Positions 17,257 through 25,412 of a DNA stretch of 64,000 nt are shown here, piece after piece. Location: positions 1,240,001-1,304,000 of the forward strand of contig JASGJW010000001.1 in NCBI GenBank assembly GCA_047601145.1. The letters are read 5' to 3'. Position 1 is the stretch's first letter. Each line of letters begins with the position of its first letter. Under the pieces are notes generated by a model. The model was given only the letters and a program-made list of their open reading frames with translations, did no database searches and had not been told where the DNA came from. This DNA is from UBA7672 sp047601145 (lineage in GTDB: Bacteria > Pseudomonadota > Alphaproteobacteria > Caulobacterales > Hyphomonadaceae). A program made the position numbers and the translations under genes.

Positions 17257-17974
17257 CCGCCTGCTCGGCATAGGCGCGATAGCCCGCGTCCATGTCCTGC
17301 TGGATGCCAGCCGTCAGTTCGGCCAGGCTGAGCTGACCATCGCCATCGCTGTCGAGTGAGCCGAGGGCTGAGGCAACACCGCCGCTCTCATCGTCCGTCT
17401 GCCCAAGGGCAGAGAGGATCTCATCAAGGCTGAGGTTCGAATCCTCATCCTTGTCGAACGCCGACATGATGCTGAAGGTGGCGTCACCCGCGCCCGGCGG
17501 ACCGCCCGGAGGCGAGCCACCTCGCGGCGGGCCTTTCGGACCATGCCCCTGCATGTCGGACGAGATCGCCGTCGTCAGCTCGTCGACGCTGAGCGCGCCG
17601 TTGGCGTCCGTGTCGATCTCGCCGATGGCGTCAGAGATGCCGCTCGTGTCGCGTCCGGCGCTCGAGAAGGCAGCGGTGATTTCTTCCGCGCTCACCTCCC
17701 CGTCGCCATCCTTGTCGAGGCTGTCGATCATGTTCGATGCGATGTCGGACGCGCTGGGCGCCTCCATCTGCATCGACACCATGGCCGACATGGTTCCGCT
17801 CGACATGGCGGGCGCTGACGCGCCGCCGCTGTTACACTTGTGGCCTTCAGCGCCCGGCATCTTCTGCCGCCCGGCGCTTTGTGCCGTCGTCGTGGTCGAT
17901 GTTTCATCCGGACTCTGGAAGAGCCGCTGAAGCATCCAGGCTGCTGATGAGCCTGAAGTCTGCGAGACATTCAT
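17243..17974 (-). CDS. EF-hand calcium-binding protein
   Basis: A 243-residue protein with four canonical EF-hand loops: DKDGDGEVSAEE, DTDANGALSVDE, DKDEDSNLSLDE and DSDGDGQLSLAE. They form two pairs separated by a Gly/Pro-rich hinge (GPKGPPRGGSPPGGPPGAG). The N-terminus is Ser/Thr-rich with no clear signal peptide. It probably binds calcium with a buffering or structural role; whether it is secreted is uncertain. The start at 17974 has GGAG eight bases upstream. The 3' end carries 16-base tandem repeats. Confidence 0.85.
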   Translation of the reverse strand: MNVSQTSGSSAAWMLQRLFQSPDETSTTTTAQSAGRQKMPGAEGHKCNSGGASAPAMSSGTMSAMVSMQMEAPSASDIASNMIDSLDKDGDGEVSAEEITAAFSSAGRDTSGISDAIGEIDTDANGALSVDELTTAISSDMQGHGPKGPPRGGSPPGGPPGAGDATFSIMSAFDKDEDSNLSLDEILSALGQTDDESGGVASALGSLDSDGDGQLSLAELTAGIQQDMDAGYRAYAEQAAQQA

Positions 17975-18089
17975 GCACGTCACTCCGGAAGGGACGACGG
18001 TTGTAATCCCGCCGTGGACACTTCCCCCGCACATGACAGTGCAAGACGCGCGGCCGTCTTTGTCTCAGGCCTGTATCAAAGTGTATCCG

Positions 18090-19682
18090 CTATTGGGGTG
18101 AGTGCGCGAAGAATTGCGGCGCTGTGCGCGCCTTCGTCCGCTGCTCGTATGCATAAGCCAGTCCGATCAGCGTCGGCTCCGACCACGCCGTTCCGAAGAA
18201 CGACAGTCCCACGGGGAGATCGCGCACCTCGCCCATCGGCACAGTGATGTTGGGATAGCCTGCCACCGCCGCATAGCCCGACGACGCACCGAGGAAATGA
18301 TCGCCCGTGACGAGGTCCGTCATCCACGCCGGCCCGCCTGTCGGAGCGACGATGGCGACAACATTGTTGTCGGCCAGCATCTTGTCGATGCCTTCCTTGC
18401 CCGCGAGCCGCGCCGCTGTCGCCTTCGCATCGAGATATTTCTTGTCGGTCAGGGCAGGGGCCTTCGCAGCTTCCTCGAAGACGTCCTGGTTGAAGAACTC
18501 CAGCTCCGCCGGCGTCTCCTTGTTGAAGGTGATGAGATCATCCAGCGAGCGCGGCTTCACTGCCGCCGTCGCCGAGGCGAGGTAGTGGTTCACGCCTGCC
18601 TTGAACTCCGCCAGCAGCACGGCGAACTCCGCCGCGCCCATCTCGCTGCGCCCTTTGGGCGCCTCCTTGATCTCCACCAGCTCCGCGCCCGCGGCCTTCA
18701 GTTCCTCCAGCGCATGATCGAACGCTGCATCGGTCGGCCCGTGATAGCCTGCAAGGAACCGCGCCACCCCGATCCGCTTGCCTTTCAGTGCATTGGGATC
18801 GAGAGCCTTGGTGTAATCTTGCTTGTGCGTGTCTGCATCCTTTGTCGATGGATCGCTTGGGTCGGAGCCTGCGATCACGCTCAGCACCAGCGCAGCATCC
18901 GCCACCGTCAGCGCCATCGGCCCCGCCGTGTCCTGCGTCGCACTGATCGGCACGATATAGGTGCGCGGCACCAGCCCCACGGTCGGCTTGATCCCGACAA
19001 TGCCGTTCGCGCCCGACGGGCACACGATCGACCCGTCCGTCTCGGTCCCGATCGCGAACGCCGCCAGCCCCGCCGCTACCGCAGACCCCGACCCGGACGA
19101 CGATCCGCACGGATTGCGGTCCAGCACGTGTGGGTTCTTCGTCTGCCCGCCCACGCCGCTCCAGCCTGACGTCGACGAGTTGGACCGGAAGTTCGCCCAC
19201 TCGCTCAGGTTCGTTTTGCCCAGGATTACCGCGCCGGCTTGCCGCAGCCGCGCTACCAGCGGCGAATCACGCCCTGTCATGTTCTGCGCCAGCGCAAGCG
19301 ATCCTGCTGTCGTCGGCATCCCGATAGTGTCGATATTGTCCTTTAGCAGCACCGGCACGCCATGGAGCGGCCCGCGGCTCGTTCCCTTGGCCGTCTCGGC
19401 GTCGAGCTCCCGCGCATCCTCCAGCGCGCCCGGATTGAGCGCCAGCACCGCATTCAGCATCGGCCCTGCATCGTCCACCGCCGCGATCCGGTCGAGATAG
19501 CTGCGCGTCGTCGCCTCGGCCGTCACCGTCTTCGACTTTATATCTGCGGCCAGCTGCTCGGCCGTCCTCGGCTCCTGCACGAGCGCGGAGAAGTCATCCG
19601 GCTTCACGGCCAGCTTCGGCTCTTCGGCCGGCTGGCATCCCGCCAGCGCCAGAATCGCCACAGTCACAAAAAGTTTTTGCAT
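18090..19682 (-). CDS. amidase (amidase signature family), predicted lipoprotein
   Basis: A 530-residue amidase-signature enzyme hydrolysing carboxylic amides. The Ser-cisSer-Lys triad is visible: Lys in LLKDNID, the Gly/Ser-rich signature NPCGSSSGSGSAVAAG, then the GTETDGSI region. The N-terminus carries a signal peptide with lipobox LAGC, so this enzyme is exported, unlike the usual cytoplasmic amidases. GGAGGGG precedes the ATG at 19682. A second, cytoplasmic amidase is at 29492-30871. Substrate unknown. Confidence 0.88.
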   Translation of the reverse strand: MQKLFVTVAILALAGCQPAEEPKLAVKPDDFSALVQEPRTAEQLAADIKSKTVTAEATTRSYLDRIAAVDDAGPMLNAVLALNPGALEDARELDAETAKGTSRGPLHGVPVLLKDNIDTIGMPTTAGSLALAQNMTGRDSPLVARLRQAGAVILGKTNLSEWANFRSNSSTSGWSGVGGQTKNPHVLDRNPCGSSSGSGSAVAAGLAAFAIGTETDGSIVCPSGANGIVGIKPTVGLVPRTYIVPISATQDTAGPMALTVADAALVLSVIAGSDPSDPSTKDADTHKQDYTKALDPNALKGKRIGVARFLAGYHGPTDAAFDHALEELKAAGAELVEIKEAPKGRSEMGAAEFAVLLAEFKAGVNHYLASATAAVKPRSLDDLITFNKETPAELEFFNQDVFEEAAKAPALTDKKYLDAKATAARLAGKEGIDKMLADNNVVAIVAPTGGPAWMTDLVTGDHFLGASSGYAAVAGYPNITVPMGEVRDLPVGLSFFGTAWSEPTLIGLAYAYEQRTKARTAPQFFAHSPQ

Positions 19683-20100
19683 CGACCCCTCCGCCGCCAT
19701 GCGCGCACATCAGCATTGCGCTTCGCTCAAGTCCATCAGCCTCGCTCGCGCCGCTAACCCAAGGCCCGGGCGGGTAATCTGTGTTGCCGCTTTCCTAACG
19801 CGCCGCCTGCTCATCGCGCGGACGAGTCCGCAGTCGAGGAAACCTGTGTGGCGCAGCGCGAAAACGCCTCTGCTGTCTCCTGGATTCGCCGTGTGCATGC
19901 TTGCGAGAACTGGCGAAAACGCGCGTGCCGTTAACGCGTGCAACCCGTTGGGACTCCACATGAATCGGCAAAATTTGCCGGAAACCGAATGGAAAGGATT
20001 CAGTGTGAAAAGTGCCAGCGTGGAGGTCGGCCTAGCTGTCCTCTGCGTCTGCGCGCGTCGACCGAATGTCGACTGAACTACCCGACCAGGATGGTCCGCC
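19683..20100. other. 418-base divergent intergenic region
   Basis: The region separates the lipoprotein amidase (minus) from the giant repeat gene (plus). It contains a perfect 15-base palindrome (19966-19980) and GTCGAC half-sites near 20057-20073. A 38-codon open frame from the ATG at 19960 has no ribosome-binding site or recognisable product and is not annotated. Promoter elements could not be assigned with confidence. Confidence 0.5.
19966..19980. promoter_or_regulatory. palindrome upstream of the repeat-protein gene, candidate operator
   Basis: CGGCAAA-A-TTTGCCG is perfectly symmetric around A19973, 120 bases before the repeat-protein ATG. It stands out in a GC-rich intergenic region and may bind a regulator. 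No matching regulator gene is adjacent. Confidence 0.4.
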
Positions 20101-23100
20101 ATGTCGATTTCAGCCCTTTCAGTCGCGCAGATTCGCGCACTGTCCACAGCGGCCATCCAGAGCCTCTCCGCAACGTCGATCCAGTCGCTGACGGCCACGC
20201 AGGTCGCGGCCTTCACGACAACTGGCATCGGGGCCATGTCCTCGACGCAGTTTGGTCAGTTCTCGACCACGCAGGTGAGGGCGCTGGCCACCACCCAGAT
20301 CCCCTCGATCAACTCGAGCGTCTCCTTCACCTCCGGCCAGCTCCTGGTGCTCTCGGCCCAGCAACTCGGTGTTCTCGCGACGGCGCAGGTCGCGACCATG
20401 GACACCACGGCCATCGGCTCCTTCACGATCACGCAGATCGGCGGCTTCTCGTCGACCAACCTTTCGAGCCTCGATTCCACCCAGGCCGCCGCGCTGAAAA
20501 CCACGCAGATCGCGGCTTTCTCGCTGACACAGGTCGGCGGCCTCACGGCGACGGACATAGGCGAACTTTCCTCGACGCAGGTCGGCGCCTTCAACCGCAC
20601 GCAGATCGTCCGCCTCGGCACTGACGCGATCGCCGCGTTCGACACGACCCAGATGGGCTCGATCTCGACAACCGTCCTGCAGGCTCTCACCACCTCGCAG
20701 ATGAACGCCCTTGAAGCGGCCGACGTCGCCGAGTGGACGACCACGCAGATCGCGAACCTCACGACCACGCAGGTCAAGGCTCTCAGCGCGACCTTCCTTG
20801 GCGGTATCGCCGACACGCAGCTCGCGGCCATGACGACCGCGCAGATCGGCTCGCTCACCACCACCGGCCTCTCGAGCCTCGACGCGACGCAAGCGGGGGC
20901 CCTTACCACCACGCAGGTCAAGTCGCTCTCCACCACCCAGCTCGCCGGCCTCAACGCCACCGACATGGGCGAGCTCACGACGACCCAGGTCGCCGCCTTC
21001 ACCAACACGCAGGCCCAGGCGCTTTCCTCGACGCAACTCGGCGGCTTCGCCGACACGCAGATCCAGGCGTTGACGACGACGCAGGTCGCCAACCTGACGA
21101 CGACGCAGGTTCGCAACCTCACGACCGACATCCTGGCCGCGCTCACGACGACGCAGGTCACATCGCTCACCTCGACGCAGATCTCGAGCCTGACGACGAC
21201 GAACCTCAACACGATCGACGCAACAACGCTCAACGCCTTCAGCACGACGCAGATCCGCGGCCTCACCAACACGCAGGTCGCCGCCCTCGACGTCGCCACG
21301 CTGTCGGCTCTCGATTCGACGCGCTTCGGCGCGCTGACCACGACGCAGGTCAAAGGCTTCACGACGACGCAGATCGCTGCCATGGACGCATCCGACGTCG
21401 CCAAGCTCGGCACGACGCAGATCGGCGCCCTGACCACGACGCAAGTCGGCGCCCTGACGTCCGCCGGCATCGCCGATCTCGCCGCCACACAGATGCAGGC
21501 GCTGTCGACCACGCAGCTCAACGTCCTCAGCACGACGAACCTCAACGCGCTGACCGATACGCAGCTCGGCGCCCTCACGACCGCGCAGGTTTCCGGTCTC
21601 TCGACCACGCAGGCCGCAGCGCTCACGGCCACCAATATCGGCTCGCTGACGACCACGCAGGTCGGCGTCCTCACCGCCACCCAGCTCGGCAAGCTGACCA
21701 GCACCGCCCTGATCGCGTTCGACGCCACGCAGTTCGGCGCCCTCTCGGCGACACAGGTCCGCTCGCTGTCGACCACGCAGCTCGGCAACCTCGACGCTGC
21801 CGATATCGCGGAATTCACGACCACGCAGATCGCCGGCCTCGCCACCACGCAGGTGAAGGGCCTCACGGATACAGCCATTGGCGCTCTCGCCGCCACGCAG
21901 GTCGCGGCGCTGACGACCGCCCAGGTCCAGTCGCTCAACACCACCAGCCTGGTTGCCTTCCTCGACACGCAGATCGGCGCCCTGACCACGACCCAGGTCG
22001 CCGCCCTGACGACGACGCAGGTTGCGGCCCTCGACGCCACGAACGTCGCCGCCCTCGCCACCACGCAGGTTTCCTCGCTCACGGCCACCCAGATCGCTTC
22101 GATCGGTACGGCCAATTTCGCCCTGCTTGACGGAACGCAGGTCGGCGCTCTGACCACGACGCAGATGCGCGCGCTTACCACTGCGCAGATCGCCAATATC
22201 GACGCCGCGCAGGTAGCTTCGTTCACCACGACCCAGCTGACCCAGCTCAGCGGCACGCAGCTCAAGTCGCTGACGACCTCGAACCTGTCCGCGCTCGACA
22301 CGACGCAGACCGCTTCGCTGACCGTCACGCAGGTCGCCTCGCTCTCGACCACGCAGATCGCAGGTCTCGCTGCCGGCGACATCGGTGAAATGACGACCAC
22401 GCAGGTCCGCGCGATGGCCACGACGCAGGTCGCAGCCCTCACGACCGAGGCCGTCTCGGCGCTCGCCGCCACGCAGGTCGGCGCGATGACGACAACACAG
22501 GTCCAGGGCCTCACCACGACCCAGCTCCGCGCGCTCGACGCGTCCGACATGGGCGAGTTCTCGACGACGCAACTCGTCGCCCTGTCGACCGCTCAGGTCT
22601 CCGGCCTGAATGCGACCAACATGCAGTCGATGTCCACGACGCAACTCGCGGCGCTCACGACCACGCAGGTCGCGGTTCTCTCGACCACGAACATCTCGGC
22701 CCTCGACGCGACGCAGATGGGCGCCCTTACGACCACGCAGGTCAAGGCGTTCACCGCGACGCAGCTCACTGGCCTCGACGTCGCTGACGTCGCCGAGCTC
22801 ACCACGGCCCAGATCGGCGTTCTGGCCAACACCCAGCTGCAGGCCCTGACATCAACCAACATGGCCGGCTTCACCGAGACCCAGATGGCCGCCATCAGCT
22901 CGAACGGCGTGAAGGTCTTCACGACGACGACCTTCGCTGCCTTCGCCGACACGCAGCTCGCTGCGCTGACGACCACCCAGGTTTCCTCGCTGACCACGCA
23001 GCAGCTTTCCTCGCTCACGGCGACCAAGTTCGCGGCCCTGACCGAAACACAGATCGGCTCGATGACGACCACGCAGGTCGCCGCCCTGTCGACCACGAAC

Positions 23101-25266
23101 CTCTCGGCGCTTGAAGCCACGCAGGTCAACGCGCTCAAGGCCACGCAGCTCGCCACGTTGAGCACCACCCAGCTGAACGGTCTTTCTTCGGCCGACATCG
23201 CCGAATTCACCACCACCCAGGTCGGCCAGCTGACGACGACCCAGATGCGCGGCATCTCGACCACCAATATCGGCGCCCTTGTCGATACACAGGTTGCGGC
23301 CCTGACGACGACCCAACTCGGCTCGTTCTCGACCACGAACCTCAACGCGCTCGACGCCTCGCAGGTTGCCCAGCTCTCGACCACGCAGATCCGCGCGCTG
23401 ACCGGCACGCACATCGCTGGCCTCACGGCCTCCGACGTCGCCGAGCTGACGACGGATCACCTCGGCGCCCTGACGACGACGCAGGCCCAGTTCCTGACGT
23501 CGACGAACATGGCCAGCCTCGCGGACACGCAGATCCAGGCGTTCTCCACCACGTCGCTGCGCACGCTGTCGGCCACGACCTTCGGCGCCATGTCGACGGT
23601 TCAGCTCCAGTCGCTCACCACGACGCAGGTCTCGTCGCTGACGACCACGCAGGTGAACGGCCTCACCTCGACCAAGTTCAGCGCGCTGCTCGACACCCAG
23701 ATCGGCGCGATGACCACGACCCAGCTGTCGGGCATCACGACCACCAGCCTGAACGCGCTCGATGCGACCCAGCTCGGCGTTCTCACGACGACCACGGTTG
23801 CGGCGCTCACCGCGACGCAGATCGGCGCCCTGACGACCACGACCCTTGGTTCGCTGGCTGACACGCAGATCGGTGCGCTCACCACGACGCAGATCAAGTC
23901 GCTCTCGGCGGCCAACCTGTCGGCCCTCGACGAGACGCAGGCCGCTGCGCTCACCACGACCCAGATCGCGAACCTCACGGTCACGCAGGTCGGCTCGCTC
24001 AACGCGACCGACATCGGCGAGCTCGACGCCTCGCAGATCGGCGCGATGAACGCCACGCTGCTCGCCCGCCTCACCACAGGCGCAGTGGCGGCTCTCGAGA
24101 CCACGCAGCTCGCCGGCCTCAATTCGACGCAGCTGCAGGCCTTCACGACGACCCAGCTGGCCGCGCTCGGCGCCTCCGACATGGCCGAGTTCACGGAGAC
24201 CCAGCTTGCGGCCCTCACGGCCACGCAGGTCCGCGGCCTGACCACCACCGCTGTCGCGGCGCTGGTCGACACGCAGGTCGCCGCCCTGACGACCTCCCAG
24301 CTACAGTCGCTCTCGACTGTCTCGATCTCCGGCTTTGATGCGACCCAGGTCGGCGCGCTGACGACGACCCAGATCAAGTCGATCACGACGGTGCAGCTCG
24401 CGGCGCTCAGCACGACCGACATCCAGGAGTTCGCCGACACGCAAATCGCGGCCCTGACGGTCACCCAGCTTGGCGCCTTCAACGCGACCAAGTTCGGTGC
24501 GCTGACCGACGCCCAGATCGCAGCGATGACGTTGACGCAGGTGCAGTCGGTCTCGGCCACGAACCTCTCGGCCCTGAACCTGACGCAGATCGCGGCGATG
24601 ACGACGACCAATATCGGCGGTCTCTCGACCACGCAGCTCTCTGGCCTGTCGACGACCAACCTCTCGGCCCTCGACCAGACCCAGTTCAACCAGCTCTCGA
24701 CGACGCAGGTGAAGGCGCTGACGACCACGCAGGTCGCCGGCCTCAACGCGGTCGACGTCTCGGAGATGTCGAACGCCCAGCTGCAGGCCCTCACGACGGC
24801 CCAGGTCGCCGCGCTGACCTCGACCAACACCGCAGCCCTTGCCGACACGCAGGTTGCCGCCCTGAGCACGACCCAGCTCGGCCGCCTGACGAACACTGTC
24901 CTGCACGCCCTCAGCGCCAGCCAGCTGGCGTCCCTGGATGCGACGCAGGTCCAGTCGTTCTCGGCCAGCCAGGTCGCGGCCCTCGACGCCACCGACCTCG
25001 ACGAGCTGACGACCACGCAGGTCGCCGCGCTCTCGACCGCCCAGGTCCGGGCCATCACCACCACGGTGATCGGCGCCATCTCGGCAGCGGCAATCGGCGC
25101 CTTCGACACAACGCAGCTGGCGCAGCTGATGACCACCCAGCTCGACCAGCTCTCGACGACCAACCTGTCGGCGCTGACGTCGACGCAGCTCAGCGCCTTC
25201 ACATCCACGCAGGTCGCCAGCTTCGACGACGCCCAGCTGGAAGCCTACCTCCTCGCCATCGCCTAA
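20101..25266 (+). CDS. giant Thr-rich octapeptide-repeat protein (1721 residues), family not recognised
   Basis: Apart from the first 6 and last about 13 residues, the whole protein is an octapeptide repeat with consensus T/S/D-T-T-Q-V/I/L-x-A/S/G-L/F, about 210 copies. There is one irregular step near residue 68-83. No Sec signal peptide, Cys, membrane segment or enzymatic motif is visible. The C-terminus DDAQLEAYLLAIA is the only non-repeat tail and might be a secretion or anchoring signal (speculative). Acidic octads such as NATDMGEL and DAADIAEF recur in strict 24-base phase. The repeat most likely forms a solenoid with regular Thr/Ser ladders. Codons vary synonymously between repeats, so the protein rather than the DNA seems to be conserved. 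The next gene encodes an OGT-like glycosyltransferase. A weak AGGA precedes the start. Confidence 0.8.
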   Translation: MSISALSVAQIRALSTAAIQSLSATSIQSLTATQVAAFTTTGIGAMSSTQFGQFSTTQVRALATTQIPSINSSVSFTSGQLLVLSAQQLGVLATAQVATMDTTAIGSFTITQIGGFSSTNLSSLDSTQAAALKTTQIAAFSLTQVGGLTATDIGELSSTQVGAFNRTQIVRLGTDAIAAFDTTQMGSISTTVLQALTTSQMNALEAADVAEWTTTQIANLTTTQVKALSATFLGGIADTQLAAMTTAQIGSLTTTGLSSLDATQAGALTTTQVKSLSTTQLAGLNATDMGELTTTQVAAFTNTQAQALSSTQLGGFADTQIQALTTTQVANLTTTQVRNLTTDILAALTTTQVTSLTSTQISSLTTTNLNTIDATTLNAFSTTQIRGLTNTQVAALDVATLSALDSTRFGALTTTQVKGFTTTQIAAMDASDVAKLGTTQIGALTTTQVGALTSAGIADLAATQMQALSTTQLNVLSTTNLNALTDTQLGALTTAQVSGLSTTQAAALTATNIGSLTTTQVGVLTATQLGKLTSTALIAFDATQFGALSATQVRSLSTTQLGNLDAADIAEFTTTQIAGLATTQVKGLTDTAIGALAATQVAALTTAQVQSLNTTSLVAFLDTQIGALTTTQVAALTTTQVAALDATNVAALATTQVSSLTATQIASIGTANFALLDGTQVGALTTTQMRALTTAQIANIDAAQVASFTTTQLTQLSGTQLKSLTTSNLSALDTTQTASLTVTQVASLSTTQIAGLAAGDIGEMTTTQVRAMATTQVAALTTEAVSALAATQVGAMTTTQVQGLTTTQLRALDASDMGEFSTTQLVALSTAQVSGLNATNMQSMSTTQLAALTTTQVAVLSTTNISALDATQMGALTTTQVKAFTATQLTGLDVADVAELTTAQIGVLANTQLQALTSTNMAGFTETQMAAISSNGVKVFTTTTFAAFADTQLAALTTTQVSSLTTQQLSSLTATKFAALTETQIGSMTTTQVAALSTTNLSALEATQVNALKATQLATLSTTQLNGLSSADIAEFTTTQVGQLTTTQMRGISTTNIGALVDTQVAALTTTQLGSFSTTNLNALDASQVAQLSTTQIRALTGTHIAGLTASDVAELTTDHLGALTTTQAQFLTSTNMASLADTQIQAFSTTSLRTLSATTFGAMSTVQLQSLTTTQVSSLTTTQVNGLTSTKFSALLDTQIGAMTTTQLSGITTTSLNALDATQLGVLTTTTVAALTATQIGALTTTTLGSLADTQIGALTTTQIKSLSAANLSALDETQAAALTTTQIANLTVTQVGSLNATDIGELDASQIGAMNATLLARLTTGAVAALETTQLAGLNSTQLQAFTTTQLAALGASDMAEFTETQLAALTATQVRGLTTTAVAALVDTQVAALTTSQLQSLSTVSISGFDATQVGALTTTQIKSITTVQLAALSTTDIQEFADTQIAALTVTQLGAFNATKFGALTDAQIAAMTLTQVQSVSATNLSALNLTQIAAMTTTNIGGLSTTQLSGLSTTNLSALDQTQFNQLSTTQVKALTTTQVAGLNAVDVSEMSNAQLQALTTAQVAALTSTNTAALADTQVAALSTTQLGRLTNTVLHALSASQLASLDATQVQSFSASQVAALDATDLDELTTTQVAALSTAQVRAITTTVIGAISAAAIGAFDTTQLAQLMTTQLDQLSTTNLSALTSTQLSAFTSTQVASFDDAQLEAYLLAIA
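20119..25248 (+). repeat. 24-base coding tandem repeat with higher-order periods
   Basis: Octad period 24 bases. Asp codons of acidic octads lie at 20554, 20722, 20962, 21394, 21802, 22378, 22546, 22786, 23194, 23434, 24010, 24178, 24418, 24754 and 24994; every interval is a multiple of 24 (7, 10, 18, 17, 24, 7, 10, 17, 10, 24, 7, 10, 14 and 10 octads). The 7-10 pair starts three blocks at 20554, 22378 and 24010. Confidence 0.85.
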
Positions 25267-25317
25267 GGGCGGCCTGAGGGCAGGGAAGGCAGCAAAATCA
25301 GGGGCCGCGGGGGAGGC

Positions 25318-25353
25318 GTAAACGCGCCGCCCTCGCGGGTTTACCTTTCGTTT
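25318..25353 (+). terminator. possible weak terminator after the repeat-protein gene
   Basis: GTAAAC (25318-25323) pairs with GTTTAC (25339-25344) with extra GCG/CGC pairing inside, followed by CTTTCGTTT. The stem is interrupted, so it may be partial and allow read-through into the glycosyltransferase gene. Confidence 0.35.
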
Positions 25354-25370
25354 AGCAACGAACTCCAATC

Positions 25371-25408
25371 CTGCCCGCTACTGGCGCATCCTTGCGCCTT
25401 GCGGGCAG
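25371..25408 (+). promoter_or_regulatory. strong stem-loop directly before the OGT-like start codon
   Basis: CTGCCCGC (25371-25378) pairs with GCGGGCAG (25401-25408), and inside it GGCGCA (25383-25388) pairs with TGCGCC (25393-25398) around a 4-base loop: 14 pairs in all. It ends 4 bases before the ATG at 25413 and covers the place where a Shine-Dalgarno sequence would be. Confidence 0.6.
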
Positions 25409-25412
25409 AGCC

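Noticed and set aside
17425..17445. GAGG-TTCGAAT-CCTC resembling a tRNA T-arm
   Set aside because: It lies within the EF-hand coding sequence and no acceptor, D or anticodon arms can be formed around it.
19699..20076. Open frame of 125 codons between the amidase and repeat genes
   Set aside because: It overlaps the amidase start, has low-complexity basic composition, no ribosome-binding site and no recognisable domain.
20119..25248. Direct repeats suggestive of a CRISPR array
   Set aside because: Repeats are contiguous 24-base coding units that diverge synonymously; there are no spacers, leader or cas genes.
20119..25368. Several long open frames (535-841 codons antisense, 465 codons in another sense frame) across the repeat gene
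   Set aside because: They arise because a 24-base coding repeat without stops in one frame repeats the same codons in the others; the products are monotonous (VVVSAATCV-like, Arg/Gly-rich) and have no start signals or family resemblance.
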